A model generated the notes under the pieces. It had not been told where the DNA came from. It made no database searches and saw nothing but the letters and a program-made list of their open reading frames with translations. Source: Clostridiales bacterium UBA8960 (GTDB lineage Bacteria > Bacillota > Clostridia > Peptostreptococcales > Acidaminobacteraceae). Taken from it: a stretch of 9,552 nucleotides of DNA. This document shows positions 6,443 through 9,552 of this stretch, piece after piece (the stretch's first letter is position 1; the number at the start of each line of letters is the position of its first letter). The position numbers and the translations under genes are program-made. The stretch spans positions 1 through 9,552 of the forward strand of contig DMYC01000109.1 of the NCBI GenBank assembly GCA_003482695.1, written 5' to 3'.

Positions 6443-6457
6443 TTACAAATATTGTAA
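6443..6457. repeat. Short inverted repeat, possible operator
   Basis: TTACAA 6443-6448 and TTGTAA 6452-6457 are perfect inverted copies separated by ATA. The 15-base element resembles the PerR box (TTATAATnATTATAA) at 11 of 14 defined positions, but no regulator can be assigned with confidence. It lies 48 bases upstream of the -35. Confidence 0.3.
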
Positions 6458-6505
6458 AATTCAAAAACTGTTTAGTGGTTAACAACATAAGTTACATTTT
6501 CTTAA

Positions 6506-6533
6506 TTGACACGATTTTAACTTGTGATATAAT
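6506..6533 (+). promoter_or_regulatory. Consensus extended -10 promoter of the lytic transglycosylase gene
   Basis: Perfect -35 TTGACA 6506-6511 and perfect -10 TATAAT 6528-6533 are separated by 16 bases, with TG at 6525-6526 forming an extended -10. The predicted start is near 6540, giving a 5'UTR of about 60 bases. Confidence 0.9.
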
Positions 6534-6548
6534 TTGTTAAGTCATGAT

Positions 6549-6572
6549 GAACATAGCGCTTTTGCTATGTTC
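6549..6572 (+). repeat. 5'UTR hairpin of the lytic transglycosylase mRNA
   Basis: GAACATAGC 6549-6557 and GCTATGTTC 6564-6572 form a perfect nine-base-pair stem with a six-base loop (GCTTTT), extendable by a G-U and an A-T pair. It begins about nine bases after the predicted transcription start and is followed by GTATTATTTT. It is too close to the start for a classical attenuator, so a 5'-end mRNA stabiliser is the simplest reading. Confidence 0.7.
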
Positions 6573-6598
6573 GTATTATTTTAAGAAAGGTTGATATC

Positions 6599-7339
6599 AT
6601 GAAATCAAGTAACAAGATTTTTTTAGGATCCTTAGTATGTCTCATCATTGCTGTTGTCATACTTCAAGTTCAGGCTAGTAAAAAAATTGACGCTTATGAA
6701 GATTTAAATGAAACACTAACAGCAAAAATAATGATTCAAGAAGAAACTATAAATGAACTTTCAACAGAACTGGAGTATGCGAATCAGACGATTAAGAAAC
6801 AAGAACCTATCGTAGCAAGTTTCATTGAACTCTCCAAATTTTTAGATTTTGACGCTTTACAGACGACGCAGCTTGAAAAAGCTAAGGAAATTTCAGATGC
6901 AACACCGCTTGACTACGAAAGTGCAATCGTACTCGTAAAGTATGCGGATATGTATGACATACCCTATTCACTTGTTCTATCTATAATAGACATAGAGAGC
7001 AACTTTAACGGAAAGCTGATCGGTACAAGTCAAGACCGAGGGTATATGCAAATTATACCAGGCACTGAAAGATGGCTTGTGACGACATTCGGTGAAGAGT
7101 TGGGGCTCACATACAACCCTGAACGCATATTCGATCCTGAGTATAATATTGCTTTAGGCATCAAATATCTGGATGAACTCATGAATGAATATGGTGCAGA
7201 TTATGAACGAATATTATCCGAATACAACAGGGGTCCAAGCAATTTGAAGAAGTATTATGAGGCGAACCGCACTTATTCTACGAGTTATTCTAGAAAAGTA
7301 TTGTCGAAACAACAACTTTATGTCGCTTTCAATAATTAG
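6599..7339 (+). CDS. Membrane-anchored lytic transglycosylase (SLT domain)
   Basis: A 246-residue cell-wall enzyme predicted to cleave the MurNAc-GlcNAc glycosidic bond of peptidoglycan, forming 1,6-anhydro ends. Residues 7-24 (IFLGSLVCLIIAVVILQV) are one membrane helix with a short positive N-terminus and no Cys lipobox, so it is probably an uncleaved anchor with the rest outside. Residues about 30-72 look like a coiled coil (IDAYEDLNETLTAK, then EETINELSTELEYANQTIKK). The SLT domain covers about 105-235: SIIDIESNF with the catalytic Glu133, GYMQIIPGT (the usual GLMQI), YNIALGIKYL, and the substrate-cleft SEYNRGP in place of the common AYNAGP. It has its own promoter, hairpin leader and terminator, so it is monocistronic. 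Size and domain order fit small clostridial SLT proteins possibly acting in growth, secretion or sporulation; which one is not shown. Confidence 0.9.
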   Translation: MKSSNKIFLGSLVCLIIAVVILQVQASKKIDAYEDLNETLTAKIMIQEETINELSTELEYANQTIKKQEPIVASFIELSKFLDFDALQTTQLEKAKEISDATPLDYESAIVLVKYADMYDIPYSLVLSIIDIESNFNGKLIGTSQDRGYMQIIPGTERWLVTTFGEELGLTYNPERIFDPEYNIALGIKYLDELMNEYGADYERILSEYNRGPSNLKKYYEANRTYSTSYSRKVLSKQQLYVAFNN

Positions 7340-7371
7340 AAAAGAGCAATCTAGCTCTTTTTCTTTTTTTT
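7340..7371 (+). terminator. Intrinsic terminator of the lytic transglycosylase gene
   Basis: AAAAGAGC 7340-7347 pairs with GCTCTTTT 7354-7361 around AATCTA. A long T-rich run, interrupted by one C, extends to 7372. It begins directly after the stop codon. Confidence 0.9.
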
Positions 7372-7374
7372 TGA

Positions 7375-7385
7375 TATGATATAAA
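7375..7385 (+). promoter_or_regulatory. Candidate -10 region of the nuclease-helicase gene
   Basis: TATGAT 7375-7380 (5 of 6) or TATAAA 7380-7385 could serve as -10. No good -35 is seen at 16-18 bases because the preceding terminator occupies that space. The LexA box immediately downstream would cover the start site, as expected for an SOS promoter. Confidence 0.4.
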
Positions 7386-7387
7386 GA

Positions 7388-7401
7388 CGAACATGTGTTC
7401 A
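7388..7401. promoter_or_regulatory. LexA (DinR) SOS box
   Basis: CGAACATGTGTTCA matches the Gram-positive LexA consensus CGAACRNRYGTTYC at 13 of 14 positions; only the last base differs. The core GAAC-N4-GTTC is exact. It sits between the candidate -10 and the SD (AAGGA 7403-7407), 14 bases before the start codon, where LexA would block transcription until DNA damage. The gene behind it is a DNA helicase-nuclease, which supports the call. Confidence 0.8.
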
Positions 7402-7415
7402 TAAGGACGTGTATT

Positions 7416-9552
7416 ATGTTGAATCAAAAATTTAGGACATCGGTTAGAGAACTCGTAGAATTTGTTTACCGCTCTGGCGATCTTGACATGAGGTTTCAAG
7501 GCAAATCAAAAATGGCAGATGGTATAAAAGTTCATCAAAAGATTCAACGGTCGCAAGGCAGTGACTATCAGCCGGAAGTGTCGCTTCAAAGACTTGTCGT
7601 TTTAGAAGAAGAGGATCGAACGATTGAACTTTTGATTAATGGCAGAGCAGACGGCGTTTTGGAAACGACAGAAGGCTTCTTGATCGACGAAATTAAAGGG
7701 ACATCACAATTTTTAGAGGACATTCATGAAGAGACTTTTCCGGTTCATTGGGCACAAGTGAAGATTTATGGCGCGATTTTTTGCGCTGATCATGCACTGA
7801 CCGAGATACAAATACAGCTTACTTATGCTCAGTTCGAGACAGATGAAATCAAGCGCATCAAAAAAAAATATTCTTCCAGTGAACTCGAGGTTTTTTTAAA
7901 CGAGACAATCGCGCTTTATCGAAAATGGCTTTTATTTAAAAGCCGGTGGGTTGAAAAACGGACATTGAGCTTGGAGCGCATTGATTTTCCTTTCAAAGGG
8001 TATCGCTCAGGCCAAAGGCACTTGGCTGTTGCGGTGTATAATACGATTAAAGAGGGTGGCTTGCTATATGCAGAGGCGCCAACTGGAATCGGGAAGACGA
8101 TGTCGACTCTTTTTCCAAGTATAAAGGCGATGTCGCAAGGCTTGGTGGACCGTCTGTTTTATCTTTCGGCAAAAACGATTGCGAAAGTCGTCGCAGAAGA
8201 AGCCGTCACGCGAATGAGAGCGGCATCAGAGGGGGATTTTCATTTTAAGACGATTACTTTGACTGCGAAGGATAAAATTTGCATTAATGATAAAGTGACA
8301 TGTTACCCTGAAAAATGCCCCTATGCTAAAGGTTATTTTGACAAGAGTATTGATGCATTATGGGCCATGATAAACAATGAAGATGCGATGACCAAGGATA
8401 CGCTTGTCGACTATGCAGAGAAGTTTCAGATTTGCCCCTATGAGTTTTCGCTTGACTTGGCGCTTTTTTGTGACTTGATCATTTGCGACTATAACTATGC
8501 ATTTGACCCTCGTGTTTATTTAAGGCGCTTTTTTGAGTTCCCGACTGAAAACTATGTGTTTTTGGTAGATGAGGCACACAATTTGGTGGATCGTGCCAGA
8601 ACGATGTATTCAGCAGAACTGCACAAAGAAAAATTTTTACTTGTGAAGAAAAACTTGACCGTGTCAGACAAAGGCCTCTCAAAAGCGATTGATGGTGTCA
8701 ATAAAGCGATTTTAGAAGTTAGGAAAAGGTGTGGTGATGATGGCATCTATGTTCATCAAGATGAAGTGTCTGAACTATACGAACAGTTAAAAAGACGTTC
8801 GCAAGTGTTTGAAAAGTGGTTAAGCGAAAACCACCAGGCAGAATATTATGAAGATGTTCTGGAACTGTACTTTGACATCTTAGGCTATATGAGAATCAGC
8901 GAACTATATGATGGTGGTTATGTGTTTTATATTGTCGAAGGACAATCGAACAAGACTAAGATAAAACTGTTTAACATCAATCCTTCATCGCAACTCAAAC
9001 GATTTATCGACAACAGTCAAGCAACGGTGTTTTTCTCGGCAACACTGTCGCCAATAAGGTATTATACGACCCTTTTGACTGGGGAAGTTGATAAGAGAAC
9101 TTTGTCTTTGCCATCTCCTTTTGATCCCATTAAGCGTAAACTCTTATATGCTACAGATGTTTCGGTCAAATACAAAGACCGTCTAGATGCCATCCCTAAA
9201 ATCGTAGAATATATCGATATTTTGGCAAAATCGAAAGTGGGGAATTATTTGGTGTTTTTTCCGTCGTATGCCTATTTAAAGCAGATTTCAGAGGTCTTTG
9301 AAGCGCTTAATGGCGATAGGTATGAGATCATCAAACAAAAGAGAGATCTATCGGATCAAGAAAAGGCCGATTTCCTTTTAGAGTTCGAACTTAGCCTCGA
9401 GAGAAAGCAAGGCGATAACCATAGGCAATCGCTTATCGGATTTGCCGTACTAGGGGGCCATTTTTCTGAAGGAATCGATTTGAAAGGCGATCTACTAATA
9501 GGAGTCGTCGTAATAGGCGTTGGGCTTCCTATGATAAGTTTTGAAAATGATC
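7416..9552 (+). CDS. Nuclease-helicase: RecB/Cas4-like nuclease fused to Fe-S XPD/DinG-type helicase (3' end outside window)
   Basis: The frame is open for 712 codons from ATG 7416 (SD AAGGA 7403-7407) to the window end. Residues about 30-125 look like a RecB/Cas4-type PD-(D/E)XK nuclease: His40 in VHQKI, Asp79 in GRADG, Glu92-x-Lys94 in IDEIKGT, and Gln114-xxx-Tyr118 in AQVKIY. The helicase follows: a Q-motif-like RSGQRHLA, Walker A APTGIGKT (221-228, Lys227), four Cys (289, 296, 301, 340) placed like the 4Fe-4S cluster ligands of XPD and DinG, DEAH (385-388), SATLSP (541-546), and GGHFSEGIDLKG (680-691) in helicase domain 2. The last motif (arginine finger region) lies beyond the window. 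XPD/DinG helicases unwind DNA 5' to 3' by ATP hydrolysis; with the nuclease, a repair or R-loop/flap-processing role is likely. The LexA box upstream implies induction by DNA damage. It is not E. coli-type DinG, which lacks this nuclease. Confidence 0.92.
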   Translation, partial: MLNQKFRTSVRELVEFVYRSGDLDMRFQGKSKMADGIKVHQKIQRSQGSDYQPEVSLQRLVVLEEEDRTIELLINGRADGVLETTEGFLIDEIKGTSQFLEDIHEETFPVHWAQVKIYGAIFCADHALTEIQIQLTYAQFETDEIKRIKKKYSSSELEVFLNETIALYRKWLLFKSRWVEKRTLSLERIDFPFKGYRSGQRHLAVAVYNTIKEGGLLYAEAPTGIGKTMSTLFPSIKAMSQGLVDRLFYLSAKTIAKVVAEEAVTRMRAASEGDFHFKTITLTAKDKICINDKVTCYPEKCPYAKGYFDKSIDALWAMINNEDAMTKDTLVDYAEKFQICPYEFSLDLALFCDLIICDYNYAFDPRVYLRRFFEFPTENYVFLVDEAHNLVDRARTMYSAELHKEKFLLVKKNLTVSDKGLSKAIDGVNKAILEVRKRCGDDGIYVHQDEVSELYEQLKRRSQVFEKWLSENHQAEYYEDVLELYFDILGYMRISELYDGGYVFYIVEGQSNKTKIKLFNINPSSQLKRFIDNSQATVFFSATLSPIRYYTTLLTGEVDKRTLSLPSPFDPIKRKLLYATDVSVKYKDRLDAIPKIVEYIDILAKSKVGNYLVFFPSYAYLKQISEVFEALNGDRYEIIKQKRDLSDQEKADFLLEFELSLERKQGDNHRQSLIGFAVLGGHFSEGIDLKGDLLIGVVVIGVGLPMISFEND

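Larger units (their letters stand above)
6324..6598 (+). promoter_or_regulatory. 275-base regulatory region before the lytic transglycosylase gene
   Basis: No convincing open frame lies here. The stretch is very AT-rich and holds, in order: a CodY-like box (6394-6408), a short inverted repeat (6443-6457), a consensus promoter (6506-6533), a 5'UTR hairpin (6549-6572) and the SD AAGAAAGG 6583-6590 eight bases before ATG 6599. Its length and content suggest a gene with its own regulation. Confidence 0.7.

Noticed and set aside
6549..6572. Possible second LexA box in the hairpin (GAAC ... GTTC)
   Set aside because: The GAAC and GTTC halves are 16 bases apart, not 4, so it cannot be a LexA site. 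It is a hairpin.
8479..8746. Two - strand frames inside the helicase gene
   Set aside because: They overlap the conserved DEAH region of the helicase frame and have no independent signals.
7416..9552. A CRISPR-associated or defence island reading based on the Cas4-like domain
   Set aside because: There are no repeats, other cas genes or defence genes in the window. The SOS box and helicase fusion fit DNA repair better. Sequence beyond the window could change this.

Overview
The window reads as a stretch of ordinary chromosome from a low-GC Firmicute, most likely a clostridial anaerobe. The evidence is an AT-rich sequence with strong Shine-Dalgarno sites and near-consensus sigma-A promoters, the Firmicutes gene order tatD-rnmV-rsmA, a T-box leader in front of tyrS, a Bacillus/Clostridium-type LexA box and an HD-GYP protein. 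All genes lie on the + strand. I see no tRNA, rRNA, CRISPR array, insertion sequence or prophage.

Region 1 (1-2300) is an RNA-maturation cluster. It holds the 3' end of a TatD-family metal-dependent DNase, rnmV (RNase M5, 5S rRNA maturation), rsmA/ksgA (16S rRNA adenine dimethyltransferase) and a RimJ/RimL-type GNAT acetyltransferase whose ribosome binding site lies inside the end of rsmA. The genes are separated by 1-26 bases and look co-transcribed.

Region 2 (2301-3589) is a single gene for a cytoplasmic HD-GYP protein (cyclic-di-GMP phosphodiesterase family). It keeps the GYP motif, but the histidine of the HD pair is replaced by phenylalanine.

Region 3 (3590-6323) is a T-box operon. A near-perfect promoter drives a tyrosine T-box leader (Stem I, TAC specifier, UGGU bulge, antiterminator and competing terminator). 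The leader is followed by tyrS, a winged-helix DNA-binding protein resembling replication-initiator-type proteins, and a small lipoprotein. A strong terminator closes the operon. Uncharged tRNA-Tyr should therefore raise all three proteins.

Region 4 (6324-7371) carries a 275-base upstream region with a CodY-like box, a short inverted repeat, an extended -10 promoter and a 5'UTR hairpin. It precedes a membrane-anchored lytic transglycosylase gene, which ends in its own terminator.

Region 5 (7372-9552) starts with a LexA (SOS) box. Behind it is a long gene, open to the end of the window, encoding a RecB/Cas4-like nuclease domain fused to an Fe-S XPD/DinG-type superfamily 2 helicase. This SOS-controlled nuclease-helicase is the most interesting locus here. 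The architecture is a known kind in Firmicutes but is poorly characterised, as far as I know. I found no clear evidence of a wholly new multi-gene system.
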